31,954 nucleotides of DNA from W0P28-013 sp963593685 (GCA_963593685.1 CAVBBP010000030.1:1-31954); one strand, 5' to 3'. Positions 1 through 5,894 are shown, counted from the first letter of the stretch. The notes: generated by a model not told the origin, from the letters alone. Numbers and translations are program-made.

Positions 1-143
1 AGAGCCAAATTTACCGCTGCGAGGTGGCTGGCTGCCCCAAACGACAACCGCCTACGGGATATTAAGGGTGAGAGGTTATAGGATTTGTTGATACCGACAA
101 CCTGAAACTTGAATCCTGAAACACTGAAACACTGAAATTAGAA
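1..143. other. Left-edge stretch before the first complete gene
   Basis: Two plus-strand frames are open from the window edge. One ends at TAA 63-65, with a C-terminus containing CEVAGCPKRQPPTGY, and the other at TAG 79-81. Either could be the tail of a truncated upstream gene and I cannot choose between them. Bases 66-143 are A-rich words (CCTGAAACTTGAA, ACTGAAACACTGAAA) that resemble the chromosomal spacers further right. The 15-mer TTGTTGATACCGACA at 85-99 recurs at 31870-31884. Confidence 0.3.
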
Positions 144-575
144 ATGCGGAACGATGAACATAGGTTGCAGGTGGAGTGCGTGCGTTGGTTTCGGCTGGCA
201 CACCCACGACTGCTATTGTATGCCGTTCCGAACGGTGGGCAGCGCAACGCCATAGTGGCTGCCAAACTGAAAGCGGAGGGCGTGCTGGCTGGCGTTCCCG
301 ACCTTTTTCTTGCAGTGCCAAGCGGAACGGCGCACGGCTTGTATATCGAGATGAAAAACGGCAAGAAAGGCGTGGTGAGTGAAAGCCAGCGCACCGTGAT
401 GGCGGCACTCAAAGCACAAGGCTACGCAACGGCTGTGTGCCGCTCGTTTGACGAGTTCCGTACAACGGTCGATGAGTACTTGAACGGCTTTTCGCTTGGG
501 GAGAAATTGACGGACGAATTGAAGCGGCTGACAGACGAGTACCTACATTTTGAAACGCTCACAAAAACCTACTGA
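144..575 (+). CDS. VRR-NUC domain nuclease, phage type
   Basis: This 143-residue protein is essentially one VRR-NUC domain, a PD-(D/E)XK nuclease fold found alone in many phages and in FAN1-type repair nucleases. The visible signature is AVPNGG near residues 27-32, then AGVPDLF with the catalytic Asp at 53, and YIEMK with Glu 69 and Lys 71. The C-terminal part (GYATAVCRSFDEF) matches the closing helix and strand of the family. The ATG at 144 follows an A-rich tract with no Shine-Dalgarno, as is normal here. The TGA stop at 573-575 sits one base before the ATG of the next gene, so the two are probably co-translated. The family assignment is strong. The role, perhaps phage DNA replication or recombination intermediates, is inference. 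Confidence 0.85.
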   Translation: MRNDEHRLQVECVRWFRLAHPRLLLYAVPNGGQRNAIVAAKLKAEGVLAGVPDLFLAVPSGTAHGLYIEMKNGKKGVVSESQRTVMAALKAQGYATAVCRSFDEFRTTVDEYLNGFSLGEKLTDELKRLTDEYLHFETLTKTY

Positions 576-576
576 T

Positions 577-1011
577 ATGTACGAATTTGACGACAGCAAA
601 GAGTTGTGGCGACTGCTGAAATGGCTTGCCGTGTTGGCGGCTACCTTTGTGGCGGTGGTCTGCCTATCGAGTTGCAGAACCATAGTGCCGCAAGAGCGCA
701 TTGTGTATCGCTCCGACACCGTGCGGCAGGTGCAGCGCGACAGCATTTTCTACCACTACACCGACACCGTGCGCGAACGCCAACGAGGCGACACCATCTA
801 TATTGAGCAAATCAAGTGGCGCACCGCCTACCGTGAGTTCCTGCGCACCGACACGGTGATACGCACCGACAGCGTTACGACCACCAACAATGTTATCGTG
901 GCACAGATGAACGGCTTTCAGCGCACATTCTTTTGGCTTGGCTGGGCGTTCATCGGCTTGATAGTTTTGTGGTGCGCTTGGAAAGTGATGAAAGTGTATT
1001 TGAGCATTTAA
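577..1011 (+). CDS. Candidate one-piece (unimolecular) spanin or Rz-like lysis protein
   Basis: The protein has 144 residues. A hydrophobic segment at about 15-31 ends in LSSC (Cys 33), which reads as a lipobox. A polar middle of about 85 residues follows, with recurring DTV/DTI units (SDTVRQV, TDTVRER, GDTIYIE, TDTVIRTDS), and a transmembrane helix at about 121-139 lies close to the C-terminus. Lipoprotein signal, periplasmic linker and C-terminal membrane anchor is the layout of u-spanins such as phage T1 gp11, which join outer and inner membranes in lysis. I see the topology; the lysis role is inferred. The ATG at 577 is one base after the previous stop. A TTG at 550, overlapping that gene, would give a more basic N-terminus (MKRSQK) better suited to a signal peptide. 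Other possibility: a phage membrane protein of unknown role. Confidence 0.6.
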   Translation: MYEFDDSKELWRLLKWLAVLAATFVAVVCLSSCRTIVPQERIVYRSDTVRQVQRDSIFYHYTDTVRERQRGDTIYIEQIKWRTAYREFLRTDTVIRTDSVTTTNNVIVAQMNGFQRTFFWLGWAFIGLIVLWCAWKVMKVYLSI

Positions 1012-1012
1012 T

Positions 1013-1043
1013 TTTCTTTTTAAGATTTTTTAGCGTATATTTG
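1013..1043 (+). promoter_or_regulatory. Sigma-AB-type promoter reading into the structured element
   Basis: The -7 box TATATTTG at 1036-1043 is an exact TAnnTTTG match. TTTC at 1013-1016 lies 19 bp upstream, one mismatch from the TTTG -33 box. The expected start is about 1047, placing the whole hairpin region in the transcript upstream of the gene at 1247. Confidence 0.55.
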
Positions 1044-1046
1044 CAA

Positions 1047-1220
1047 TCGTTAAGAAGCATAGCGCAAGACAGGGTGCAAAAAAGTAGCCCCCTGTCTTCC
1101 GTTGCGAAATAACTTGCAATCACATTCGCGACGAACAAAGGCGCAACACCGCCAAGACAGGGAGCGTGAAAACTCCTTGTTTTAGGCTGTGTTGCGCCAT
1201 TTATGTTATGTGATTGCAAT
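1047..1220 (+). ncRNA. Highly structured RNA candidate: small RNA or leader of the downstream gene
   Basis: There are three nested or adjacent perfect inverted repeats. AAGACAGGG (1066-1074) pairs with CCCTGTCTT (1090-1098). TTGCAATCACAT (1114-1125) pairs with ATGTGATTGCAA (1208-1219). GGCGCAACAC (1140-1149) pairs with GTGTTGCGCC (1189-1198), and this stem continues inward through 1151-1164/1173-1187 to an 8-base loop CGTGAAAA. The last two form one long rod of about 35-40 bp with a bulged waist. AAGACAGGG occurs a second time at 1154-1162, so CCCTGTCTT could pair with either copy, giving two mutually exclusive folds. A plus promoter lies just left and a minus promoter just right. Either strand could be the functional one; I assign plus because that promoter leads into the gene at 1247. 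The family is not identified. Confidence 0.55.
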
Positions 1221-1224
1221 AGTG

Positions 1225-1255
1225 CAAAGTTATAAATTTTTCCGTTATGAACAAG
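1225..1255 (-). promoter_or_regulatory. Opposing sigma-AB-type promoter
   Basis: On the minus strand TAACTTTG (1232 down to 1225) matches TAnnTTTG exactly. CTTG (1255-1252) is 19 bp upstream and one base from the -33 TTTG. The predicted start, about 1221, falls almost exactly at the outer end of the long inverted repeat. The box overlaps the leader and first codons of the gene at 1247. Confidence 0.4.
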
Positions 1256-1555
1256 CGAGAACTCTTTTGGCTGATATTGAGCAGTGTGGCTACGGCGTGC
1301 GAAATATCGGAGAGCGAGATTATTGGTAGTTGTCGGTCGCAGGTGGCGTGCGACGCTCGGTGTATCATTGTGAATTTGTGTCGGCGTTACGGCTTGACCA
1401 CCGACGACCTGCTGCTGCTCACAGGGCGCAAGCACCGCAATAGTATCTGCTCAATTCTCTATCGATATTGGGAGCGTAGGCGGCAGAGTTATTTTTTCAG
1501 AGAGTTGGACGATGAGGTTGAACGCGTGCTAAACGCCCTATTTTCGGGAAAATGA
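1247..1555 (+). CDS. Small protein resembling DnaA domain IV (DNA-binding helix-turn-helix)
   Basis: This 102-residue basic protein has two helical halves. The second half, about 39-75, contains LCRRYGLTTDDLL followed by TGRKHRNSICSIL. This resembles the DnaA C-terminal domain, in which a short helical start leads to the GGRDHSTV signature that reads DNA bases; here GRKHRNSI occupies that place. No AAA+ ATPase part is present, so it is not a full initiator. Stand-alone DnaA-like domains occur in phages and mobile elements and may act in replication control or as repressors. It follows the structured element and its promoter, so its translation may be controlled by that RNA. The domain assignment is by eye and moderate. 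The function is unknown. Confidence 0.5.
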   Translation: MNKRELFWLILSSVATACEISESEIIGSCRSQVACDARCIIVNLCRRYGLTTDDLLLLTGRKHRNSICSILYRYWERRRQSYFFRELDDEVERVLNALFSGK

Positions 1556-1637
1556 CAAGTTGTGCGCCAAGTTATACGACAAGAAAAATGACAAGAAAAA
1601 TGACAAGTTATAATTTTTTTGCTGCGTTGTTGTTGGC

Positions 1638-1645
1638 TACCTTTG
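1638..1645 (+). promoter_or_regulatory. Possible -7 element before the small-ORF cluster
   Basis: TACCTTTG matches TAnnTTTG. The nearest TTTG (1618-1621) is 16 bp away, shorter than the usual 19-21. If used, the transcript would begin near 1650 and lead into the small ORF at 1718. Confidence 0.3.
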
Positions 1646-1717
1646 TCGTGTCGGAGCGGCAAGCGTTTTCGATACCAATCGCCAAAGGTGTAAGAGGCGG
1701 AAAAAAGAGTTACGACT

Positions 1718-1837
1718 ATGGCAGAAATTACTCCGTCCGATGTGATGCTAATGACAAAGCACCACAATTCACACGGACAAAGTGCAACGGCTATTGGTTT
1801 GGCGGCTGGTCTTGGCGGTGGTGGCAAAGGTGTGTAA
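1718..1837 (+). CDS. Small phage-type ORF with Gly/Ala-rich tail
   Basis: This ORF encodes 39 residues, beginning MAEITPSDVMLMTKHH and ending in a Gly/Ala-rich stretch (GLAAGLGGGGKGV). It is preceded by the purine-rich stretch GGCGGAAAAAAGAG at 1697-1710. The purine tract, the lack of any convincing competing frame at its start and its position in a string of tiny ORFs make it plausible. The final codons overlap the next ORF. I do not recognise the product. The hydrophobic small-residue tail could insert in a membrane, but that is inference. Confidence 0.35.
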   Translation: MAEITPSDVMLMTKHHNSHGQSATAIGLAAGLGGGGKGV

Positions 1838-2015
1838 GTGCCACAAGTGCCTATCGTTTTGGGCAACGCTTATAGTGCTGTTGTGGTCGGGTTGTAGCCC
1901 CATTGCCGCTGCTGTGCTGTCGCTGTCGGTGTCCTATCTATCAAACTGGCTCGGGCTGCTGCTTGTGTGGCTCAACCGCAAATTTAACGAGTTATGGGAA
2001 AAAGTAGAAAAATAG
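1782..2015 (+). CDS. Small two-membrane-segment protein with a CxCxxC motif
   Basis: From the ATG at 1782 the product is 77 residues: a hydrophobic start, CKCHKC near residues 19-24, a membrane segment with LIVLLWSGC, a second segment (VLSLSVSYL through LGLLLVWL) and a charged tail ending NELWEKVEK. An alternative start is GTG at 1830, which overlaps the preceding small ORF's stop by 8 bases and would begin directly at VCKCHKC; that arrangement would be typical of translational coupling. The pattern of clustered cysteines, then SFW and two membrane helices recalls small phage membrane proteins. The exact family and role are unknown to me. Confidence 0.45.
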   Translation: MQRLLVWRLVLAVVAKVCKCHKCLSFWATLIVLLWSGCSPIAAAVLSLSVSYLSNWLGLLLVWLNRKFNELWEKVEK

Positions 2016-2119
2016 AAAAGAAAACGAGCGTTCCGCCACCAAGCAGTGCGCTTATATTCACAGGCATCGGCAAATACAAACCACTGCCAAACTTTGGCAA
2101 TGGGTGTAAGAATTGTTAA
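1994..2119 (+). CDS. Small basic ORF ending in CKNC
   Basis: This ORF encodes 41 residues, starting MGKSRKIEKKTSVPPPSS and ending FGNGCKNC. Its ATG lies inside the last codons of the preceding ORF (22-base overlap), as in tightly packed phage gene strings. It has a lysine-rich start, a proline run and two C-terminal cysteines three residues apart. I do not recognise it. Existence is supported only by position and the clean overlap. Confidence 0.3.
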   Translation: MGKSRKIEKKTSVPPPSSALIFTGIGKYKPLPNFGNGCKNC

Positions 2120-2137
2120 TCTTAAAAAATAAGTATT

Positions 2138-2320
2138 ATGGAAAACATAATAAAGCAAAACCCCGACATAGTAAAGTCGTTGGTAGAGGTAACTCTGCAT
2201 TATGCCGAAACCAATCTACGCCACAGCGCAGATGGTTTTGAAGCAGCAAACAATGTTAGCAATATGTACTATATTGTTCAGAAATCGTTAGAGTTGCTAC
2301 TGGAAGAATACAGCAAATAG
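2138..2320 (+). CDS. Small acidic helical protein of unknown function
   Basis: The product is 60 residues and mostly helix-forming: MENIIKQNPDIVKSLVE, then YAETNLRHSADGFEAAN, then a second helix ending SLELLLEEYSK. The start ATG follows the A-rich leader AAAAAATAAGTATT, which suits translation in this group. Its 3' end overlaps the convergent integrase gene by 43 bases. It resembles no family I can name. Small helical proteins beside integrases can be excisionases, but this one lacks the basic winged-helix character of known Xis proteins. Confidence 0.45.
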   Translation: MENIIKQNPDIVKSLVEVTLHYAETNLRHSADGFEAANNVSNMYYIVQKSLELLLEEYSK

Positions 2321-3471
2321 TCAATCACTTTTCTGTTGGCTTCATCAACCTTGCGTTGGTCGAAGTTGATATAGATAGATGTTATTCTACTGCCCAGTTG
2401 ATGCCCGAGAGCCTCCGATATAGTTTCTTTCGGTATATCAATCTCGGCAGCGATGGTCGCCCAAGTGTGTCTTGCCCAATAGGTAGTTACGCTTGGGAGA
2501 CCGTTTCTTTTGGCAATGGCTTTGATATGGTCGTTTAGTCTTTTACGATAATCCTCGTAGTTTTGGTAGCGGTCGAGAATAGAGAGTAGATAGTTTTTGC
2601 CGCGATACTGCTCTATGATTTCAGCCGCTTCGGGTTCTACCTTTACCGAATAAAGTCTTTTTGTCTTGGCACGGTTATACTCTATGCGGTTGTTGGTTAT
2701 TCCTTTCAAATAGCATAAGTCTTTCGAGTTGATACCAATGAGCAAGAATGTCAGTTTGAATATGTCGAGATATTTTTTCTCCGTGTCGGAAACAGTAGCA
2801 AACCAAAGTTTTCTCATCTGTTCTACTGTCAGCGAGCGTTTGGCTGTTTCTACTCGTTTGATTTTGAATTTGCGAAAAGGGTAGAATGTTGTAACATCGT
2901 CGTCGATAGCGTCGTTGAACACGGCTCTGATATTGCGTAGATGTATCGCTCTTGTATTTGTAGTGCAGGTCGCCGACATAAAACTATCGAAGTCCGACAG
3001 CCAGTGTTTATCTATCTCTTCGCAGGTTTTCTGTTTGATATTCTTATCGAACTGAATAATTTTTTCGTAGGTGGTGCGGTAAATTTCTTGCGTGCGTCCA
3101 CTCTTTTTGTTCATAAACAGCAGGTATCGTTCGAGAAAGGTCGCCGTTTGTTGCGGCTCGGGGTAGAGATACTCCATAACAAGTTGCTTCAACTCCCCAG
3201 CCGTTATGCTGTTTGGGTTCTCGCAACGCTTCGACACCACAACAATCGCTTCATTTATTTTCAGCAACTCTTGTGTAAGATAATTGTTGTATGCCGTTTT
3301 GTTCGGACAAGCGATTACTTTATTTGTTCTTGCGTCCCACTGATTCTTTTCGAGCCAAACGCTCGTTGTTAGCATCGATGTCGAATTGTTGCACCGAATA
3401 GCGATTCTAACTGGCGACCTACCGTGCTTTGCCAGTCGCCTATCGTCGAAATATAAATTTACTGTTGCCAT
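2278..3471 (-). CDS. Tyrosine recombinase (integrase) of the Bacteroidetes element type
   Basis: The start ATG at 3471 (MATVNLYF) gives 397 residues; an upstream TTG at 3492 would add seven. Domains: an N-terminal arm-binding region with a Bacteroidetes-style start (NLYFDDRRLAKHGRSPVRI), a SAM-like core-binding domain at about 108-198, and a catalytic domain at about 213-395. Visible catalytic residues are Lys in RAKTKR (about 269), Arg 334 and His 335 in WARHTWAT, His 357 in ALGHQ, and the nucleophile Tyr 367 in SIYINFD. The first catalytic Arg position reads Asn in LIGINSKDL, a substitution I associate with one Bacteroidetes integrase subgroup. The gene's 5' end faces the tRNA-Pro pair, the usual arrangement for an element integrated at a tRNA 3' end. 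It presumably integrates and excises the left-hand element. Confidence 0.93.
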   Translation of the reverse strand: MATVNLYFDDRRLAKHGRSPVRIAIRCNNSTSMLTTSVWLEKNQWDARTNKVIACPNKTAYNNYLTQELLKINEAIVVVSKRCENPNSITAGELKQLVMEYLYPEPQQTATFLERYLLFMNKKSGRTQEIYRTTYEKIIQFDKNIKQKTCEEIDKHWLSDFDSFMSATCTTNTRAIHLRNIRAVFNDAIDDDVTTFYPFRKFKIKRVETAKRSLTVEQMRKLWFATVSDTEKKYLDIFKLTFLLIGINSKDLCYLKGITNNRIEYNRAKTKRLYSVKVEPEAAEIIEQYRGKNYLLSILDRYQNYEDYRKRLNDHIKAIAKRNGLPSVTTYWARHTWATIAAEIDIPKETISEALGHQLGSRITSIYINFDQRKVDEANRKVIDYLLYSSSSNSNDF

Positions 3472-3494
3472 ACTTTTGAAACTCTTTTGCAAAA

Positions 3495-3516
3495 ATTGCT
3501 CACGGATTGCTCACGG
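3495..3516. repeat. 11-bp tandem duplication ahead of integrase
   Basis: ATTGCTCACGG occurs twice head to tail (3495-3505 and 3506-3516), just upstream of the integrase start. It may be a recombinase or regulator binding site. Confidence 0.6.
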
Positions 3517-3521
3517 ATTTC

Positions 3522-3562
3522 GCGCTATAATGCACTACTTTGCGCTCTATCGCACTACATTT
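3522..3562. repeat. Imperfect 20/21-bp direct repeat between integrase and tRNA
   Basis: GCGCTATAATGCACTACTTT (3522-3541) is followed immediately by a 21-base near-copy starting GCGCTCTATCGCACTAC (3542-3562). With the 11-bp duplication beside it, this is a good candidate for arm-type integrase binding sites. Confidence 0.5.
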
Positions 3563-3648
3563 TTGGCGTACTGCAATAGCGATTTTTCGTAAGAAACAAG
3601 ATAGGGAAAGGGCGTTTTTAGCAGTTCTTTTGCCCCTAAAAACGGCTC

Positions 3649-3681
3649 AAGGCGTTAGGTTTATTTTTCTCCTAACGCCTT
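3649..3681 (-). terminator. Hairpin downstream of the tRNA-Pro pair
   Basis: AAGGCGTTAGG (3649-3659) and CCTAACGCCTT (3671-3681) form a perfect 11-bp stem with an 11-base A/T loop. It lies 8 bases beyond the 3' end of tRNA-Pro(CGG). A second inverted repeat, CGTTTTTAG/CTAAAAACG (3613-3621/3636-3644), follows. A tRNA-operon terminator is likely; a role at the attachment site cannot be excluded. Confidence 0.55.
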
Positions 3682-3688
3682 GATTTTG

Positions 3689-3761
3689 TCGGAGTTAGGC
3701 GACTCGAACGCCCGACCTCTACGTCCCGAACGTAGCGCGCTACCAACTGCGCTAAACTCCG
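3689..3761 (-). tRNA. tRNA-Pro (anticodon CGG)
   Basis: On the minus strand the cloverleaf is complete: acceptor CGGAGTT/AACTCCG, D stem GCGC/GCGC, anticodon stem CTACG/CGTAG with loop TTCGGGA (anticodon CGG), and T arm GGGCG-TTCGAGT-CGCCT. The discriminator is A and CCA is not encoded. It reads proline CCG codons. Its 3' end is adjacent to the integrase side of the left element and is the likely attachment site. Confidence 0.95.
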
Positions 3762-3774
3762 CCGTTTTTGTTTG

Positions 3775-3849
3775 TCGGGATGACTGGATTCGAACCAGCG
3801 ACCACGCGCCCCCCAGACGCGTACTCTAACCGGGCTGAGCTACATCCCG
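3775..3849 (-). tRNA. tRNA-Pro (anticodon GGG)
   Basis: The acceptor is CGGGATG/CATCCCG, the D stem GCTC/GAGT, and the anticodon stem CGCGT/GCGCG with loop CTGGGGG (anticodon GGG). The T loop is TTCGAAT. The discriminator is A with no encoded CCA. It is transcribed first in the pair, 13 bases ahead of tRNA-Pro(CGG). Confidence 0.95.
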
Positions 3850-3866
3850 TGGCTACATTTCGGGCG

Positions 3867-3897
3867 CAAAATTACTGCTTTTTGTCGAAACAACAAA
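3867..3897 (-). promoter_or_regulatory. Sigma-AB promoter of the tRNA-Pro operon
   Basis: On the minus strand TTTG (3897-3894), 19 bp, then TAATTTTG (3874-3867) is a perfect match to the Bacteroides consensus. It sits about 18 bases before the first tRNA. Confidence 0.8.
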
Positions 3898-4087
3898 ACT
3901 TTTTCGATTATTTTTTTTGCGTATGTATGTTTGCCCATAATCAACGGTACTGCCCAATAACAAATGCAATTTTTTGGTGTGGAGAAATTCAATTTTTTTC
4001 TCTTAACCAAATTCGCAAATCAACAAAAAAGGACGCACGCGGAGCGTCCCTACAAATCTTGCGACTTGCTACTCATATCTTGCTACT
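3898..4087. other. Gene-free spacer with one hairpin word
   Basis: A/T-rich sequence without an ORF I would defend. GGACGCACGCGGAGCGTCC (4031-4049) is a 6-bp-stem hairpin followed by CTACAA. A close variant with the same following bases recurs at 7904-7928. Reading leftward, as the fumarase transcript would, the spacer holds the recurrent TAGTAGCAAG and AGTAGCAAG words (4053-4088). Confidence 0.5.
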
Positions 4088-4132
4088 AAAAACAAGAAGC
4101 GGAGCGCAATTTTGCACCCCGCTCTTGTTTTT
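4088..4132 (-). terminator. Fumarase terminator, probably bidirectional
   Basis: AAAAACAAGAAGCGG (4088-4102) pairs, with one bulged base, with CCGCTCTTGTTTTT (4119-4132). It starts 15 bases after the fumarase stop and has A/T tracts on both sides. Confidence 0.7.
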
Positions 4133-4147
4133 GTAGTTACTCCAACG

Positions 4148-5788
4148 CTATTTGCTGCCCACGCAACGCGGTTTCAGTTGTTTGAAAAAGTCGTTGCCTT
4201 TGTCGTCGACCAAGATGAACGCTGGGAATTTCTCCACTTCGATTTTCCAAATCGCCTCCATACCGAGTTCGGGATACTCCACGCATTCGATGCTCTTGAT
4301 GTTGTTTTGCGCCAAAATGGCCGCTGGACCGCCTATCGAACCGAGGTAGAAACCGCCATGTTTTTGGCAAGCGTCGGTTACCGCTTGGCTGCGGTTGCCT
4401 TTGGCCAGCATTATCATCGAGCCGCCGTGGTCTTGGAATTCATCGACATACGGATCCATGCGCCCTGCGGTGGTCGGTCCCATCGAGCCGCAAGCCATGC
4501 CAGCAGGCGTTTTAGCGGGCCCAGCGTAGTAAATCGGGTGGTCCTTGATGTATTGCGGCAGGTCTTCGCCCGCATCGAGGCGCGCTTTCAGTTTGGCGTG
4601 GGCAATGTCGCGCCCCACGATGATAGTGCCGTTGAGGCTCAAGCGCGTTGCCACGGGATATTTGGTCAGTTCCGCCAAAATGTTTTTCATCGGCTGGTTT
4701 AGGTCTATCTTCACAGCATCGCCTTCGCCAGCGTTGCGCAGTTCGGCAGGAATGAGTGCGCCCGGATTGTCGTCGAGTTTCTCGATCCAGATGCCGTCGC
4801 GGTTGATTTTGCACTTGATATTGCGGTCGGCCGAGCAACTCACGCCCAAGCCGATGGGGCAACTTGCGCCGTGGCGTGGCAGTCGCACAATGCGCACATC
4901 GTGAGCCATATATTTGCCGCCAAACTGTGCGCCAAGTCCGATTTTGTGTGCCTCTTCGAGCACTTTTTTCTCCAGTTCGATGTCGCGGAAGGCGCGTCCG
5001 TACTCATTTCCCGAGGTCGGAAGCGCGTCGTAGTAGTGCGTCGAAGCCAGTTTCACAGTCAGCAGATTTTTTTCGGCCGATGTGCCGCCAATGACAAACG
5101 CAATGTGGTAGGGCGGACAGGCGGCTGTGCCGAGCGTTTTCATCTTTTCGATGAGGAACGGCACCAGCGTTTCGGGGTTTTGTATGCGCGCTTTTGTTTC
5201 CTGATAAAGGTATGTCTTGTTGGCCGAGCCGCCGCCTTTTGTTACGCACAAAAATCGATATTCCATGCCTTCGGTGGCTTCGAGGTCGATTTGCGCAGGC
5301 AGGTTGCATTTGGTGTTTACCTCGTCGTACATGGTGAGCGGCGCATTTTGCGAATAGCGCAGATTCTCTTCGGTGTAGGTCTTGAACACGCCGAGCGAAA
5401 GCGCCTCTTCGTCGCAGTAGCCCGTCCACACTTGCTGACCCTTTTCGCCGTGAATGATAGCCGTGCCAGTGTCCTGACACAGAGGCAGTTGTCCTTTGAC
5501 CGATACCTCGGCATTGCGCAGAAAAGTGAGTGCCACATAGCGGTCGTTGTCGCTGGCTTCGGGGTCCGACAGTATTTTGGCCACCTGCTCGTTGTGCGAG
5601 CGGCGCAGCATAAACGACACATCGCGGAAGGCGGCGTTTGCCATCTTTGTCAAGCCCTCTTTTTCGATTTTCAGAATAGGTTTGCCCTCAAATTCGCCCA
5701 CCGACACATGATCTTTCGTCAGCAGGTAGTACTCCGTTTTGTCCTCGCCCAGCGGGAACATCGGCTGGTAGTGAAATTCTGTTGCCAT
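4148..5788 (-). CDS. Class I (iron-sulfur) fumarate hydratase, single-chain type
   Basis: This enzyme interconverts fumarate and malate in the TCA cycle or the reductive fumarate branch used by anaerobic Bacteroidales. The 546 residues cover both halves of class I fumarase in one chain. The three likely [4Fe-4S] ligands are Cys 104 (LPLCQDTGTA), Cys 224 (TAACPPYH) and Cys 318 (GVSCSAD). Their spacing of 120 and 94 closely matches the characterised Leishmania enzyme. The C-terminal domain carries GTIIVGRDIAHAK, PAKTPAGMACGSMGPTTAGRMD and the closing strand region. The ATG at 5788 follows a -7 box at 5826-5833, and a terminator follows the stop. The gene is monocistronic. An L(+)-tartrate dehydratase of the same fold is less likely at this full length. 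Confidence 0.95.
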   Translation of the reverse strand: MATEFHYQPMFPLGEDKTEYYLLTKDHVSVGEFEGKPILKIEKEGLTKMANAAFRDVSFMLRRSHNEQVAKILSDPEASDNDRYVALTFLRNAEVSVKGQLPLCQDTGTAIIHGEKGQQVWTGYCDEEALSLGVFKTYTEENLRYSQNAPLTMYDEVNTKCNLPAQIDLEATEGMEYRFLCVTKGGGSANKTYLYQETKARIQNPETLVPFLIEKMKTLGTAACPPYHIAFVIGGTSAEKNLLTVKLASTHYYDALPTSGNEYGRAFRDIELEKKVLEEAHKIGLGAQFGGKYMAHDVRIVRLPRHGASCPIGLGVSCSADRNIKCKINRDGIWIEKLDDNPGALIPAELRNAGEGDAVKIDLNQPMKNILAELTKYPVATRLSLNGTIIVGRDIAHAKLKARLDAGEDLPQYIKDHPIYYAGPAKTPAGMACGSMGPTTAGRMDPYVDEFQDHGGSMIMLAKGNRSQAVTDACQKHGGFYLGSIGGPAAILAQNNIKSIECVEYPELGMEAIWKIEVEKFPAFILVDDKGNDFFKQLKPRCVGSK

Positions 5789-5825
5789 GATTATTTTGCT
5801 CGTTTTTGTTGTTGGTATAGTTGTG

Positions 5826-5833
5826 CAAAGTTA
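5826..5833 (-). promoter_or_regulatory. -7 element of the fumarase promoter
   Basis: TAACTTTG on the minus strand is an exact TAnnTTTG match 37 bases before the start codon. I see no clear TTTG at the -33 distance. Confidence 0.5.
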
Positions 5834-5862
5834 CGAAAAAAAACTGACCGACGCGCGCATTT

Positions 5863-5894
5863 TTTGCCTATGTCGCAAAAGTGATTTATCTTTG
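5863..5894 (+). promoter_or_regulatory. Sigma-AB promoter of the lipoprotein gene
   Basis: TTTG (5863-5866), 20 bp, then TATCTTTG (5887-5894). The predicted 5' UTR is about 45 bases. It is divergent from the fumarase promoter. Confidence 0.7.

Noticed and set aside
1120..1200. 26-codon minus-strand ORF across the hairpin rod
   Set aside because: It is explained by the inverted repeats. I treat the recalled database peptides as mis-annotated RNA or DNA structure rather than a protein.
1114..1219. Invertible promoter between inverted repeats
   Set aside because: The promoters lie outside the 12-bp inverted repeats, and the inner sequence forms an uninterrupted hairpin; no invertase gene is adjacent.
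1552..1875. 107-codon plus-strand ORF
   Set aside because: Its composition is irregular, it spans a -7 box and leader-like sequence, and it overlaps the better-supported small ORFs at 1718 and 1782.
2941..3372. 143-codon plus ORF inside the integrase gene
   Set aside because: It is antisense to conserved integrase sequence with catalytic motifs.
4871..5884. Long plus-strand ORF opposite fumarase
   Set aside because: It lies antisense to a gene with all fumarase motifs and crosses that gene's promoter. No domain features.
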